From Frigidibacter albus (lineage in GTDB: Bacteria; Pseudomonadota; Alphaproteobacteria; Rhodobacterales; Rhodobacteraceae): a stretch of 64,000 nucleotides of DNA. The stretch's first letter is position 1, and every line of letters begins with the position of its first letter. The notes beneath the pieces were generated by a model that saw only the letters and a program-made list of their open reading frames with translations, did no database searches and was not told the DNA's origin. Where the stretch lies: the NCBI RefSeq assembly GCF_009908165.1, contig NZ_JAAAUC010000004.1, positions 62,001 to 126,000 of the forward strand, given 5' to 3'. This document shows positions 1-8,288 of this stretch, one piece after another. A program made the translations under genes and the position numbers.

Positions 1-111
1 ATCGCGGGCGACATGGCAGACGGGCAAGCCGCACTCCAGTTCGCGCGCCAGCAGGCGGGCATCGAAGCCCTCGGGCGCGCCGGACAGGATCAGGGGGCGG
101 GGAGTGGTCAT
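1..111 (-). CDS. mfd: Transcription-repair coupling factor Mfd, N-terminal fragment
   Basis: Only the first 37 codons lie in the window, reading leftwards from the ATG at 109-111; the rest runs off the left edge. The segment with GAPEGFDARLLARELE followed by CHVARD resembles the start of alphaproteobacterial Mfd, whose N-terminal module is UvrB-like. Mfd removes stalled RNA polymerase from DNA lesions and recruits UvrA. The identification rests on this short N-terminal signature alone. The gene lies on the same strand as, and 60 bp after, the membrane-protein gene ending at 172. Confidence 0.6.
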   Translation of the reverse strand, partial: MTTPRPLILSGAPEGFDARLLARELECGLPVCHVARD

Positions 112-171
112 GGCGCATCACCTATCGGGCGGGCGGAGATTGTCAACCAAGGGGGCCGCGAAACAAGGGCG

Positions 172-687
172 TCAGTGCAGCACGCTGATATTGAGGTTCT
201 GCAGCATCCCCCACATCGCGGTGATGAAGATGGAGGTCAGGCCGATCGCCTGCACCCGCACCCGGTGCCAGGTCAGCGCCTTGTGCAGCGCCGCGCCCTC
301 GATCCCGGCCCTGTCGATCCAATGCGCCATGCGCAGCGACATCAGGCCGACCAGCGACATCGGGAAGGCGATCAGGAACAGCGCCTGGCAGAATTCCACC
401 CCATAGCCGAAGCCCAGCATTGCCAGCGTGGTCAGCAGCGCCGCGGCAATCGCCACCGCCGCCGTGCCGGCCACAGACGAGATATAGCCGATGCGGTTGA
501 GGTTGATGCGCAGCATCATCTGGAAATCCAGCTCTGCCTGGCCGCCGATGCGCCGGGCGCGCTGCACCATGTCCCAGGGCACGCCGAGGATCCAGTGCGA
601 GGTGCGCGACCAGGTGAAGGCCAGCGCGATCCAGTACCAGAGGTTGGAAAACGACCGCAGGTCGATCAGTTCATAGACGAGGCTCAT
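172..687 (-). CDS. Conserved membrane protein of Rhodobacterales (often labelled component of SufBCD complex)
   Basis: A 171-residue protein. The chosen ATG at 685-687 gives an N-terminus with ELIDLRSFSNLWYWIALA, which I recognise from a Rhodobacterales membrane-protein family. Three to four hydrophobic segments are visible, with glycine- and alanine-rich stretches around residues 75-125. Databases often call this family a component of the SufBCD complex, but nothing in the sequence shows a link to Fe-S assembly: there is no cysteine cluster and no ATPase motif. I treat the function as unknown. It is divergent from hemB, with about 170 bp between the two starts. Confidence 0.75.
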   Translation of the reverse strand: MSLVYELIDLRSFSNLWYWIALAFTWSRTSHWILGVPWDMVQRARRIGGQAELDFQMMLRINLNRIGYISSVAGTAAVAIAAALLTTLAMLGFGYGVEFCQALFLIAFPMSLVGLMSLRMAHWIDRAGIEGAALHKALTWHRVRVQAIGLTSIFITAMWGMLQNLNISVLH

Positions 688-856
688 GAAATCCAAAGTC
701 GGTCCTCGTCTCGTGAGTGGCAGCGCCCGAAGGTGCCTGCGGCATCGCGGCAGGATGTCGGCTTTGCATCGGGCCGCGTTCCCGTGTAACCCCTTCGCCC
801 ATGCCCGCCAAGGGCAAGATGACATGCCCGCCAGGTGCCAGTTGAAAGGCCAGCCG

Positions 857-1852
857 ATGCTTCCTGTCCTTGCCCCCTTCCCCACGACCCGCCTGCGCCG
901 GATGCGCCGCACCGCCGCGCTGCGCGATCTGGCACAGGAAAACGCGCTGACGGCGAAGGACCTGATCTGGCCGCTGTTCATCACCGATGTGCCGGGGGCG
1001 GATGCCCCGGTCGCCTCGATGCCCGGCGTGCAAAGGCTGACGCTGGAAGGTGCTGTGCGCGCCGCCGAGACGGCGGCAGAGCTGGGGATCCCGGCGATCT
1101 GCCTGTTTCCCTATACCGACCCCTCCTTGCGCACCGAGGCCTGCGAGGAGGCCTGGAACCCCGAGAACCTGTCCAACAAGGTGATCCGGGCGGTGAAGGC
1201 CGCGGTGCCCGAAGTGGCGGTGATGACCGACATCGCGCTCGACCCCTATAACGCCAATGGCCATGACGGGCTGGTGCGGGACGGGGTGATCCTGAATGAC
1301 GAGACGGTGGAGGCGCTGGTGAAGATGGCGCTGGCCCAGGCCGAGGCGGGGGCGGATATCCTTGGCCCGTCGGACATGATGGACGGGCGCATCGGCGCGA
1401 TGCGCGCGGCGCTGGAGGCTGCGGGCCATGCCGATGTGACGATCCTCAGCTATGCCGCGAAATATGCCAGCGCCTTCTATGGCCCGTTCCGCGATGCGGT
1501 GGGCGCGTCGGACCGGCTGGTGGGCGACAAGAAGACCTACCAGATGAACCCCGGAAACTCGGACGAGGCGATCCGGCTGGTCGCCCGCGACCTGGCCGAG
1601 GGGGCGGACATGGTGATGGTCAAGCCGGGGATGGCTTACCTGGATATCTGCTACCGGGTGAAGCAGGCCTTCGGGGTGCCGACCTTCGCCTATCAGGTGT
1701 CGGGCGAATACGCGATGATCAAGGGCGCGGTGCTGAACGGCTGGGTCAAGGAGGCGGTGATCGCCGAAAGCCTGCTGGCCTTCCGGCGCGCGGGCTGTGA
1801 CGGGATCCTGACCTATTTCGCGCCCGATGTGGCGCGGGCGCTGAAGGGCTGA
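857..1852 (+). CDS. hemB: Porphobilinogen synthase (delta-aminolevulinic acid dehydratase)
   Basis: This cytosolic enzyme condenses two 5-aminolevulinate molecules to porphobilinogen, an early step of haem and (bacterio)chlorophyll synthesis. The 331-residue length is normal. Schiff-base lysines are visible as Lys202 in SYAAKYAS and Lys256 in MVKPGM. The region DIALDPYNANGHDG around residues 125-138 has aspartates where zinc-type enzymes carry cysteines, so this is the magnesium-dependent type. The ATG at 857 follows GAAAGG; an open frame continues upstream but matches no HemB sequence. Confidence 0.95.
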   Translation: MLPVLAPFPTTRLRRMRRTAALRDLAQENALTAKDLIWPLFITDVPGADAPVASMPGVQRLTLEGAVRAAETAAELGIPAICLFPYTDPSLRTEACEEAWNPENLSNKVIRAVKAAVPEVAVMTDIALDPYNANGHDGLVRDGVILNDETVEALVKMALAQAEAGADILGPSDMMDGRIGAMRAALEAAGHADVTILSYAAKYASAFYGPFRDAVGASDRLVGDKKTYQMNPGNSDEAIRLVARDLAEGADMVMVKPGMAYLDICYRVKQAFGVPTFAYQVSGEYAMIKGAVLNGWVKEAVIAESLLAFRRAGCDGILTYFAPDVARALKG

Positions 1853-1985
1853 GACGGTCGGTTCGCGGCGGGCGATCTTCCGCCGCACCCCCGATCTTTC
1901 GGTGACATCTGCGTCAATCCGGACTACAGTTTGTGCGCTACGGTCGGGACAGGCCGAGATGCAGCAACAGACAAGGGGCAGGCAG

Positions 1986-2555
1986 ATGAACAGAGTTTCA
2001 GGGACGCTGTCGCGGCGCGGGTTCGTGGTGACGGGGGCTGCAGGGCTGGCCTTGGCCGCCTGCGGCAACGGCATCGGCGGCAACGGGGCGCAGCAGCTGG
2101 ACGCGCGGGTCGATGCGACGCGCGATTACCTGCGCAGCCGCTATCCCGGCACGGTGGAGTTGACGCAAAAATCGGTGGGCGTCCTTTACATGCCGCTGAT
2201 GACCGAGGCGGGGCTTGGTTTCGGCGGCGCCTATGGCCGCGGTGCGCTGCGGATCAACGATGTGACGGTGGACTATTACTCGGCGACGCAGGCCAGTTTC
2301 GGGCTGCAGATCGGTGCGCAGCAATATGCCCATGCGCTGTTCTTCATGACGCCCGATGCGCTGGCGCAGTTCCGCGCCTCGCCGGGCTGGGTCGCGGGGG
2401 CGGATGCCAAATACGCGGTGGCCGACAATGCCGGATCGCTGGGGGTGGACACCACCACCTCGCTGGCGCCGGTGATCGCGCTGATCTTCGGCCAGGCCGG
2501 CCTGATCGCCGGGGCGACGGTCGAGGGCACGAAATACACGCGGATCATCCCGTAA
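1986..2555 (+). CDS. SYLF/Ysc84-domain lipoprotein
   Basis: A 189-residue exported protein. The N-terminus has twin arginines (SRRGF), a hydrophobic stretch and a lipobox LAAC near residue 24, predicting a lipoprotein that may use the Tat route. The mature part has glycine-rich blocks such as [11 protein letters not shown], the DYYS segment typical of SYLF domains, and a final glycine-rich helix ending near [12 protein letters not shown] proteins bind lipids; the bacterial role is unclear. An upstream in-frame start at 1902 exists, but the ATG at 1986 fits the signal peptide. It converges with the COQ10-like gene across a palindromic repeat. Confidence 0.85.
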   Translation: MNRVSGTLSRRGFVVTGAAGLALAACGNGIGGNGAQQLDARVDATRDYLRSRYPGTVELTQKSVGVLYMPLMTEAGLGFGGAYGRGALRINDVTVDYYSATQASFGLQIGAQQYAHALFFMTPDALAQFRASPGWVAGADAKYAVADNAGSLGVDTTTSLAPVIALIFGQAGLIAGATVEGTKYTRIIP

Positions 2556-2584
2556 CATCGCGCGCCCGAAACATCGCGCGGAAG

Positions 2585-2739
2585 GGGGGCGCTGCCCCCC
2601 GCCGCCTCCGGCGTCTCCCCCCGGGATATTTGGAAAAGGCAAAGGAGAAGAGCGCTCTTGCCTTTGCCTTTTCAAAATATCCTCAGGGGGTGAATTGGCG
2701 CCCTGGCGCCAAGAGGGGGGCGGAAGCCCCCCTTCCTGT
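2585..2739. repeat. Palindromic intergenic element, family 2, copy 1
   Basis: The core inverted repeat runs from GGGATATTTGGAAAAGGC (about 2623-2640) to its near-complement GCCTTTTCAAAATATCC (about 2665-2682). An outer GGCGCC hairpin and a C-run/G-run hairpin lie to the right. The 21741-21945 element has the same parts in reverse order, so the two are copies in opposite orientation. Both sit between convergent gene ends, so bidirectional transcription termination is the likely role (inference). Confidence 0.8.
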
Positions 2740-3195
2740 TTACCGGGGGCCATAAAGCTCGGCGGCGCGTTTTTCGAAGGCGCGCACGATCCGCGCCATC
2801 GCCTCGCCGAAGACCACGCCGATGATGCGCTGCAAGATCGGGTTGCGGAATTCGAAATCCACGAAGAACGCCACTTCCGATCCGCCCGTCGGCAGGTCGC
2901 GGAAGGCCCAGGTCGAGCGCATGTACTTGAACGGGCCGTCGAGATATTCGGTGTCGATCTTGCGCGTCTCGGGCCAGAGCACGACGCGGCTGCCGAAGCG
3001 TTCGCGGAACACCTTGAACGAGATCACCAGGTCGGCCTCCAGCACTTCCGAGCCCTCCTCGCCCGGGCGGCGCGCACGGAGGCGGGCGGCGGAGTTCCAG
3101 GGCAGGAATTCGGGGTAGCGCTCGACATCGGCGACGAGATCATACATCTGCTGCGCTGTCCAGGGCAGCGGCCGCGTTTCCGAATGGGTGGGCAT
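2740..3195 (-). CDS. COQ10/RatA-like START-domain protein
   Basis: A 151-residue protein of the polyketide cyclase/START fold. The N-terminal block [16 protein letters not shown] (about residues 18-33) is the hallmark of the COQ10/RatA family, and the C-terminal helix with [15 protein letters not shown] closes the hydrophobic cavity. Relatives bind coenzyme Q and help it function in respiration; the RatA toxin label used for the E. coli member is not safe to transfer. There is no signal peptide. It is divergent from hpt, with about 110 bp between the starts. Confidence 0.85.
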   Translation of the reverse strand: MPTHSETRPLPWTAQQMYDLVADVERYPEFLPWNSAARLRARRPGEEGSEVLEADLVISFKVFRERFGSRVVLWPETRKIDTEYLDGPFKYMRSTWAFRDLPTGGSEVAFFVDFEFRNPILQRIIGVVFGEAMARIVRAFEKRAAELYGPR

Positions 3196-3309
3196 GAAGG
3201 GATCTGTCCTCTGTGGTCCGCGGCCCGCCTTTGTCCGTCTCGGGAGCCGTTCTGCGTGACCTTCGGTATTTCATGTCGTAAATACCGCGGGTCAGTTCAA
3301 GGGAAAACC

Positions 3310-3870
3310 ATGTCCGCACAGATCACGGCGCGACCTTATGTCATCGACGAGATGATCTCGGCCAAGACCATTGCCGCGCGGGTGGAGGCGCTGGCCAAGG
3401 AGATCGAACAGGCCTTTGCCGGCACCGACAAGCTGGTGGTGGTGGGGCTGCTGCGCGGGTCGTTCGTGTTCATCGCCGACCTGGTGCGCGAGATCGACCT
3501 GCCGGTGGAAGTGGATTTCCTCGAGGCTTCCAGCTACGGCGACGGCATGGAGTCGAGCCGCGAGGTGCGGATCCTGAAGGACCTGCGCGGCGAGATTGCC
3601 GGGCGCGATGTGCTGGTGGTCGAGGATATCGTCGATACCGGCTTCACCCTCAGCCACGTCTTGCGCCTGCTGGAGAGCCGCGAGCCGGCACGGCTGGAGG
3701 TTTGCGCGCTGCTGGACAAGCCGAGCCGCCGCGAGGTGCCGGTCAGGGCGCGCTGGACCGGGTTCGAGATCCCCGACGAATTCGTGGTCGGCTATGGCAT
3801 CGACTTCGCGCAGCGCAACCGCAACCTGCCCTTCATCGGCAAGGTGCGTTTCCCCGAGCAGACGCCGTGA
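3310..3870 (+). CDS. hpt: Hypoxanthine phosphoribosyltransferase
   Basis: This purine-salvage enzyme transfers phosphoribose from PRPP to hypoxanthine or guanine in the cytosol. The 186-residue length is normal. The PRPP-binding motif [11 protein letters not shown] lies near residues 101-111, the flexible-loop region [10 protein letters not shown] near 77-86, and the GLLRGS loop near 48-53. The ATG at 3310 follows AAGGGAAAACC. An open frame extends far upstream but encodes no HPRT sequence. The stop overlaps the GTG of the next small gene, so the two are probably translationally coupled. Confidence 0.93.
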   Translation: MSAQITARPYVIDEMISAKTIAARVEALAKEIEQAFAGTDKLVVVGLLRGSFVFIADLVREIDLPVEVDFLEASSYGDGMESSREVRILKDLRGEIAGRDVLVVEDIVDTGFTLSHVLRLLESREPARLEVCALLDKPSRREVPVRARWTGFEIPDEFVVGYGIDFAQRNRNLPFIGKVRFPEQTP

Positions 3871-4052
3871 ACCTGACCTGGCTGATGCGGGCGGCGCATT
3901 GGGTGCGGCATCCGCCCTCGATGGGGCGGGTCATTCTGGTGGCCGTCGTGGTGGCGATCTGCCTGGCCATCGTCGGGATCGAGTGGCTGGGGCTGTGGCC
4001 CGAGGCGCTGACGATGGACCCGAAGGCGCAGCGCGGGCCGCGGCTGCCGTAA
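3867..4052 (+). CDS. Small conserved membrane protein downstream of hpt
   Basis: A 61-residue protein with a GTG start (3867-3869) overlapping the hpt TGA (3868-3870). It has a basic N-terminus ([12 protein letters not shown]), one strong transmembrane segment at about residues 21-38, then [12 protein letters not shown] and a polar tail. I know similar one-pass proteins in this position in Rhodobacteraceae, but no function is known. The overlap and conserved layout support it as a real gene. The cytochrome gene follows 92 bp later. Confidence 0.7.
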   Translation: MNLTWLMRAAHWVRHPPSMGRVILVAVVVAICLAIVGIEWLGLWPEALTMDPKAQRGPRLP

Positions 4053-4144
4053 CGCTTCCGTGAGGGGGATGCGCCGTGGTTGCGGCGGCGGCGGCGGGCG
4101 GGCACCCTCTCGCCTGACGCTGCCCGCCCACAAGGAGCCCGCCG

Positions 4145-5035
4145 ATGCGCCGCCCGATCCTGACCCTGCTTGTGCTGATCACCGCGGGGGGCGGGCTTGG
4201 CCTGTGGATCACCCGGCCGCAGCAGGTCTCTGCCGCTGCCTTGCAGGGCCTTGCGGGGGAGCCTGAGCGCGGCGAAGCGGTGTTCCATGCCGCGGGCTGC
4301 GCCAGCTGCCACATGGCGCCGGGGGCGACCGGGGCGGACCAGCGCGTGCTGGCGGGGGGGCAGGAGTTCCCGTCCGACTTTGGCACCTTCATCGCGCCCA
4401 ACATCTCGTCCGACCCCGAGCAGGGGATCGGCAGCTGGAGCCTGCAGGAGTTTGCCAGCGCGATGACTCGGGGCACCTCGCCGGGCGGCGCGCATTACTA
4501 CCCCGCCTTCCCCTATGCGAGCTATGCCAGGGCCGAGCTGCAGGACGTGGCCGACCTGCACGCCTTCTGGGCGACCCTGCCGCCCTCGCCCGAGCCAAGC
4601 CGGCCGCATGATGTGGGCTTTCCCTTCAACATCCGCGCCTCGCTTGGCGGTTGGAAGCTGCTGTTCCTGAAGGACGACTGGGTGGTTGCGGGCGACCTGT
4701 CCCCCGAGGCCACGCGCGGGCGTTATCTGGTGGAGGCGCTTGGCCATTGCGGCGAGTGCCACACCCCGCGCGGGGCGCTTGGCAACATGGACCGCAGCCG
4801 CTGGCTGGCGGGCGTTCCCAGCCCGGACGGGCGCGGCGGGGTGCCGAACATCACGCCGGGCGCGCTCGACTGGTCGGAGGGCGAGATCGTGGAATACCTC
4901 ACCTCGGGCTTCACGCCCGACTATGACAGCGCCGGCGGGCATATGGCGCTGGTGGTGTCGAACCTCGCGCGGCTGCCGGAAGCGGAGCGGGCAGCGATTG
5001 CGAGCTATCTGAAGGCGGTGCCGGCGGTGGAGTGA
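4145..5035 (+). CDS. Dihaem c-type cytochrome
   Basis: A 296-residue periplasmic or membrane-anchored electron carrier. A hydrophobic N-terminal segment (residues 6-22) is a signal peptide or anchor. Two haem sites are visible: CASCH near residue 51 and CGECH near 203. Each starts a cytochrome c fold with a later methionine-bearing region (SAMTRGTSPGG; SGGHMALVV-like). The two-domain layout resembles cytochrome subunits of alcohol, gluconate or aldehyde dehydrogenases, but no dehydrogenase gene is adjacent. It is followed by a repeat-filled gap. Confidence 0.88.
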   Translation: MRRPILTLLVLITAGGGLGLWITRPQQVSAAALQGLAGEPERGEAVFHAAGCASCHMAPGATGADQRVLAGGQEFPSDFGTFIAPNISSDPEQGIGSWSLQEFASAMTRGTSPGGAHYYPAFPYASYARAELQDVADLHAFWATLPPSPEPSRPHDVGFPFNIRASLGGWKLLFLKDDWVVAGDLSPEATRGRYLVEALGHCGECHTPRGALGNMDRSRWLAGVPSPDGRGGVPNITPGALDWSEGEIVEYLTSGFTPDYDSAGGHMALVVSNLARLPEAERAAIASYLKAVPAVE

Positions 5036-5069
5036 GGGGGCTGCCCCTGCCCCCATCGCCGCCTTTCGC

Positions 5070-5276
5070 AGGTAGGGCGCCCCGGCGCGATCAGGCGGCT
5101 TGCCAGTGGCAAGCCGACCGCGGCGGTTGACCGGAGGCGCAAGCCGGAGGGCAAGGGGGGTGCGGCTTGGTCCGAAGGGTGCCAAATTCTGAGGTGTCCG
5201 CCCCGGTGGGCACATGTATGTGCCCGCCACGGGGGGGGCGGGCACATCAGAATTTCGTCGACGGCCGAAATTCTGA
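5070..5276 (+). repeat. Dispersed intergenic repeat, family 1, copy A
   Basis: This fills most of the 423-bp gap between the cytochrome and porin genes. Landmarks in order: GGCGCCCCGGCGCGATCAGG, the palindrome CTTGCCAGTGGCAAG, the GGGCAAGGGGGGTG run, CCAAATTCTGA, a GTGCCCGCC/GGCGGGCAC hairpin, then CATCAGAATTT and AAATTCTGA. The same order is found at 18108-18228, 47974-48144 (reversed) and 54366-54565. A TTGACA hexamer at 5358-5363 lies beyond the repeat, upstream of the porin, but I see no good -10 at normal spacing. Confidence 0.85.
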
Positions 5277-5458
5277 AGACGGCCACCGGCACGGCGGGGT
5301 GCCAGCGGAGATCAGGGAGGACTCACGCCTGAGCCACTCCCCGCCGATCACCACTAATTGACAAAAACGGGATGCACTTCCGCCAGATATGGGGTAGATT
5401 CAATCTCAATGGCACCGGCACAAGCCGGGCCCCGACAAAAAGCACCCGAGGACAGAGC

Positions 5459-6514
5459 ATGTTGACCCCCATCCTATCGCGCGCCCCGACTCTGTCGGCT
5501 GCGGCCCTGCTGGTCGTCGCCGCACCGCTGGCCGCGCAGCAGATCACCGGCTATGACCCCGCAACGGGTTACCAGACCGGCCCGGGCACGGGCGGCTATT
5601 CCGACTATTCCGGCACCTCCACCGGGTCCAGCTTCGGCAATGACAGCTACAGCGGCAATTATGGCGGCGGCGGTGGCGGCTTCACCACCCCGAACGGCTT
5701 CTACCTGCGCGGCGTGGTGGAGGCAGAGCTGCTGGTGAACCGCAAGGATGATGAGCGCATCCTCTACGGCGATATCAGCTTTGGCTATGCCCCGACCGGC
5801 GGCGGCATCGGCGCCGATTTCGGGCTGGTCGGCTATGACACCACCACCGTGGACGATCTGGCCGTCTATGGCGCCGTCAGCTTTGGCCTTGCCGGCGGGC
5901 GGATGCAGGTCGGCGCGCCGCGCGCGGTGCTGGACGATTTCATGGACATCCCGCCGGTGGGCGGCTCGCGGTTCCTTGACATCGGCTTCGGCCAGCCGAC
6001 CTCGAGCTTTGTCAGTGCCTATGCGCTGACCGATGGCAAGACCCCCTATGGCCTGCGCTACGACACCTCGATGGGCGCGCTGGATCTGGCAGGCTCCGTG
6101 CATCAGTTCGGCGGCGACGATGTGTCGGCGGCGGATCTGGCGGCGGCCTACGAGTTTGGCGCGGTGACGCTGAGCGCGGGGACCGAGTATGTCGATGGCG
6201 AAGGGCCGAGCGGGTTCAACATGATCCTGGGCGGCAAGGCCGAGTATGGGCAGATGGAGGGCGGGCTATACTACTCCACCCTGCGCCGCCCCGGCGATAT
6301 CGAGGCCTGGACCGCCTATGGCACCTGGCGGCCGAGCGAGCCGATTTCGGTGACGGGGTCGGTGGTGACGGCGCGCGAGGCGGGCGACGAGGCCACGCTG
6401 TATGGCCTCAGTGCCGAATATACCATTCCGCAGGGCGCCTATGTGCAGGGCGGCATCCTGGACGGCGATGGCGAGCGGACCACCTACGACGTCAGCGTCG
6501 GCTGGAAGTTCTGA
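5459..6514 (+). CDS. Porin-like outer membrane beta-barrel protein
   Basis: A 351-residue precursor. The signal peptide ends at LAAQQ (about residue 26), followed by a glycine/serine/tyrosine-rich linker (residues 30-65) and then alternating aromatic beta-strands such as LRGVVEAELLVNRKDD and DISFGYAPTGG. The last residues VSVGWKF end in phenylalanine, the outer-membrane insertion signal recognised by BamA. The ATG at 5459 follows a GAGGAC ribosome site. The family looks like general porins of alphaproteobacteria; substrate unknown. A strong hairpin terminator follows at 6539. Confidence 0.8.
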   Translation: MLTPILSRAPTLSAAALLVVAAPLAAQQITGYDPATGYQTGPGTGGYSDYSGTSTGSSFGNDSYSGNYGGGGGGFTTPNGFYLRGVVEAELLVNRKDDERILYGDISFGYAPTGGGIGADFGLVGYDTTTVDDLAVYGAVSFGLAGGRMQVGAPRAVLDDFMDIPPVGGSRFLDIGFGQPTSSFVSAYALTDGKTPYGLRYDTSMGALDLAGSVHQFGGDDVSAADLAAAYEFGAVTLSAGTEYVDGEGPSGFNMILGGKAEYGQMEGGLYYSTLRRPGDIEAWTAYGTWRPSEPISVTGSVVTAREAGDEATLYGLSAEYTIPQGAYVQGGILDGDGERTTYDVSVGWKF

Positions 6515-6538
6515 GCCTTCGGCAGCGTGAAGGACCAG

Positions 6539-6565
6539 ACGGCGCCCGATCGGGCGCCGTTTTGC
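6539..6565 (+). terminator. Intrinsic terminator after the porin gene
   Basis: ACGGCGCCCGATCGGGCGCCGT (6539-6560) is a perfect GC-rich self-complementary stem followed by TTT, 25 bp after the porin stop. As the stem is palindromic, it could also affect transcription arriving from the opposite, minus-strand operon. Confidence 0.85.
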
Positions 6566-6572
6566 TGCGCGG

Positions 6573-6803
6573 TCAGCGGCCGAGGCGGCGGGTGACCTGC
6601 GCAGCCTGGCGGGCGCGCTTGGCCATGTCGCGGCTGGCCTTGGACTGGGCGGCGGTCTGGCCGTCCGAGACAGGGGTTTTCGCCGCGGTGCTGGCGGGTT
6701 TCTTGCCCTTGGACAGGTAGCCCATGCCGGCATTGACGCCCTTGTTGACCGCCTTGCGCATCAGGGTGTTCATGATCATCGAAACGATCTGGTTCAGGTT
6801 CAT
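6573..6803 (-). CDS. Small conserved hypothetical protein at the end of the scp operon
   Basis: A 76-residue, strongly basic protein. The N-terminal half (MNLNQIVSMIMNTLMRKAVNKG) forms an amphipathic helix; the C-terminal half is rich in Lys, Arg, Ala and Gln. A GGAGAAGCG ribosome site precedes the ATG. Similar short proteins occur after scpB in Rhodobacterales as I remember them. There is no recognisable domain; membrane or nucleic-acid association is possible from composition only. Confidence 0.65.
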   Translation of the reverse strand: MNLNQIVSMIMNTLMRKAVNKGVNAGMGYLSKGKKPASTAAKTPVSDGQTAAQSKASRDMAKRARQAAQVTRRLGR

Positions 6804-6863
6804 CGCGCTTCTCCGCGGCCGCTGCGGCCTTGCGCCTAGAGATGGGCCGGAATCGCCGCCGTT

Positions 6864-7505
6864 TCAATCCTCGAAAAGTTCGGTCTGGCCGGGGGCCTCG
6901 TCCTCATCCTCATCCGGGCGGCCCATGGTGCCGGGCAGCGGGCGGTTGTCGAGAAGGCCCGCCTGGCGCAGCTCGCGCAGGCCCGGCAGGTCGCGGGCGC
7001 TTTCGAGGCCGAAATGGTCGAGGAAGGCTTCGGTCACGACAAAGGTCACCGGGCGGCCGGGCGTCATGCGGCGGCGGCCGAAGCGGATCCAGTCCAGCTC
7101 CAGCAGCTGATCCACCGTGCCGCGGCTGACGGCGACGCCGCGGATCTCCTCGATCTCGGCGCGGGTGGCGGGCTGGTGATAGGCGATGATCGCCAGCGTC
7201 TCGATCGCCGCGCGGGAAAGCTTGCGGTTTTCCGTCACCTCGCGGTGCATCAGGTGGCCAAGGTCGGGCGCGGTGCGGAAGGCCCAGCCATCGCCGACGC
7301 GCAGCAGCCGCACCCCCCGCCCCTCGTAGCGCCGGCGCAGGTAGGCCAGGGCCTCGGCGGCGTCGCAGCCATGCGGCAGCCGCTGCGCCAGTTGCGCCAC
7401 CGTCACCGGATCGGTGGCGGCGAACAGGATCGCCTCGACCATGCGTTCCTGCTCGCCCATCGGGGGCGCCTCGAACAGGGTGCGTTCGGCATCGGGTTTG
7501 GCCAT
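6864..7505 (-). CDS. scpB: Segregation and condensation protein ScpB
   Basis: This kleisin-associated subunit of the SMC-ScpAB condensin shapes and segregates the chromosome. It is 213 residues of paired winged-helix type. The first wing is seen in MVEAILFAATDPVTVAQLAQRLP (about 22-44). The second includes the strongly conserved ETLAIIAYHQPATRAEIEEIRGV (about 101-123). An acidic tail follows (DEDEDEAPGQTELFED). It starts 3 bp after the scpA stop, so the two are co-translated. Confidence 0.94.
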   Translation of the reverse strand: MAKPDAERTLFEAPPMGEQERMVEAILFAATDPVTVAQLAQRLPHGCDAAEALAYLRRRYEGRGVRLLRVGDGWAFRTAPDLGHLMHREVTENRKLSRAAIETLAIIAYHQPATRAEIEEIRGVAVSRGTVDQLLELDWIRFGRRRMTPGRPVTFVVTEAFLDHFGLESARDLPGLRELRQAGLLDNRPLPGTMGRPDEDEDEAPGQTELFED

Positions 7506-7508
7506 GGC

Positions 7509-8285
7509 TCAGGGATCCTTGCGGCGCAGCGAGATCGGCTCGAACGTGCCGGACTGGCGCAGTTCGATAAGGCCCCGCTTGGCCAGCTCCAGCGTGGCGG
7601 CGAAGGTGGCGGCGGTGGCGGAACGGCGGCGGAGGGGGTCGGCAGTCCAACCCTCGGGCAGGTAGGCCACTAGGTCGGTCCAGTCGCCGGCATAGCCGAT
7701 CAGCCCGCGCAGCCGTTCCAGCGCGGTGTCCATCGTGTAGACATCGTGGCGGTCCATCACGAAGGGGCGGAATTCGTCGCGGGTGCGGATACGGGCATAG
7801 GCCTGCATCAGGTCGAGAAGGCTGGCGGTATAGCGCACGCGGCGCACCACGCCGGACTCGTCGGGCGCTCCGCGCACGAAGAAGTCGCGGCCCTTCTGGT
7901 CGCGCGCCATCAGGCGGGCGGCGGCCTCGCGCATCGCCGACAGGCGTTCCAGCTGGAAGGCCAGATGCGCGGCCAGATCCTCGGCCGAGGGGCCATCCTC
8001 GGTGGGATCGGGGGGGAGCAGCAGGCGGGATTTGAGGAAGGCGAGCCAGGCGGCCATCACGAGGTAGTCCGCCGCAAGCTCGATCCGCAGGGCCTTGGCC
8101 TCTTCGACGAAGCGCAGGTATTGCTCGGCCAGTTGCAGGACGGAAATCTTGCGCAGGTCGACCTTCTGGCTGCGCGAGAGGGTCAGCAGCAGGTCGAGCG
8201 GGCCTTCGAAGCCATCGACATCGACGATCAGCGCCTCGGAGGCGCGGCGTTCGGCAACCTCTGTCTGCCAGCTCTCTTCCGCCAT
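7509..8285 (-). CDS. scpA: Segregation and condensation protein ScpA
   Basis: The kleisin subunit of SMC-ScpAB bridges the SMC heads. It has 258 residues. The N-terminal kleisin signature DGFEGPLDLLLTLSRSQKVDL lies near residues 24-44, with KISVLQLAEQYL after it. The C-terminal winged helix contains the segment TFAATLELAKRGLIELRQ (about 227-244), which contacts the SMC cap. The spacing of 3 bp to nagZ upstream and 3 bp to scpB downstream shows a tight operon. Confidence 0.94.
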   Translation of the reverse strand: MAEESWQTEVAERRASEALIVDVDGFEGPLDLLLTLSRSQKVDLRKISVLQLAEQYLRFVEEAKALRIELAADYLVMAAWLAFLKSRLLLPPDPTEDGPSAEDLAAHLAFQLERLSAMREAAARLMARDQKGRDFFVRGAPDESGVVRRVRYTASLLDLMQAYARIRTRDEFRPFVMDRHDVYTMDTALERLRGLIGYAGDWTDLVAYLPEGWTADPLRRRSATAATFAATLELAKRGLIELRQSGTFEPISLRRKDP

Positions 8286-8288
8286 GGG

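Noticed and set aside
2740-3195. RatA toxin of a toxin-antitoxin system
   Set aside because: The protein is a COQ10-like START-domain protein and no antitoxin gene is adjacent.
5358-5363. TTGACA as -35 of the porin promoter
   Set aside because: No acceptable -10 box at 16-19 bp; kept only as a remark.
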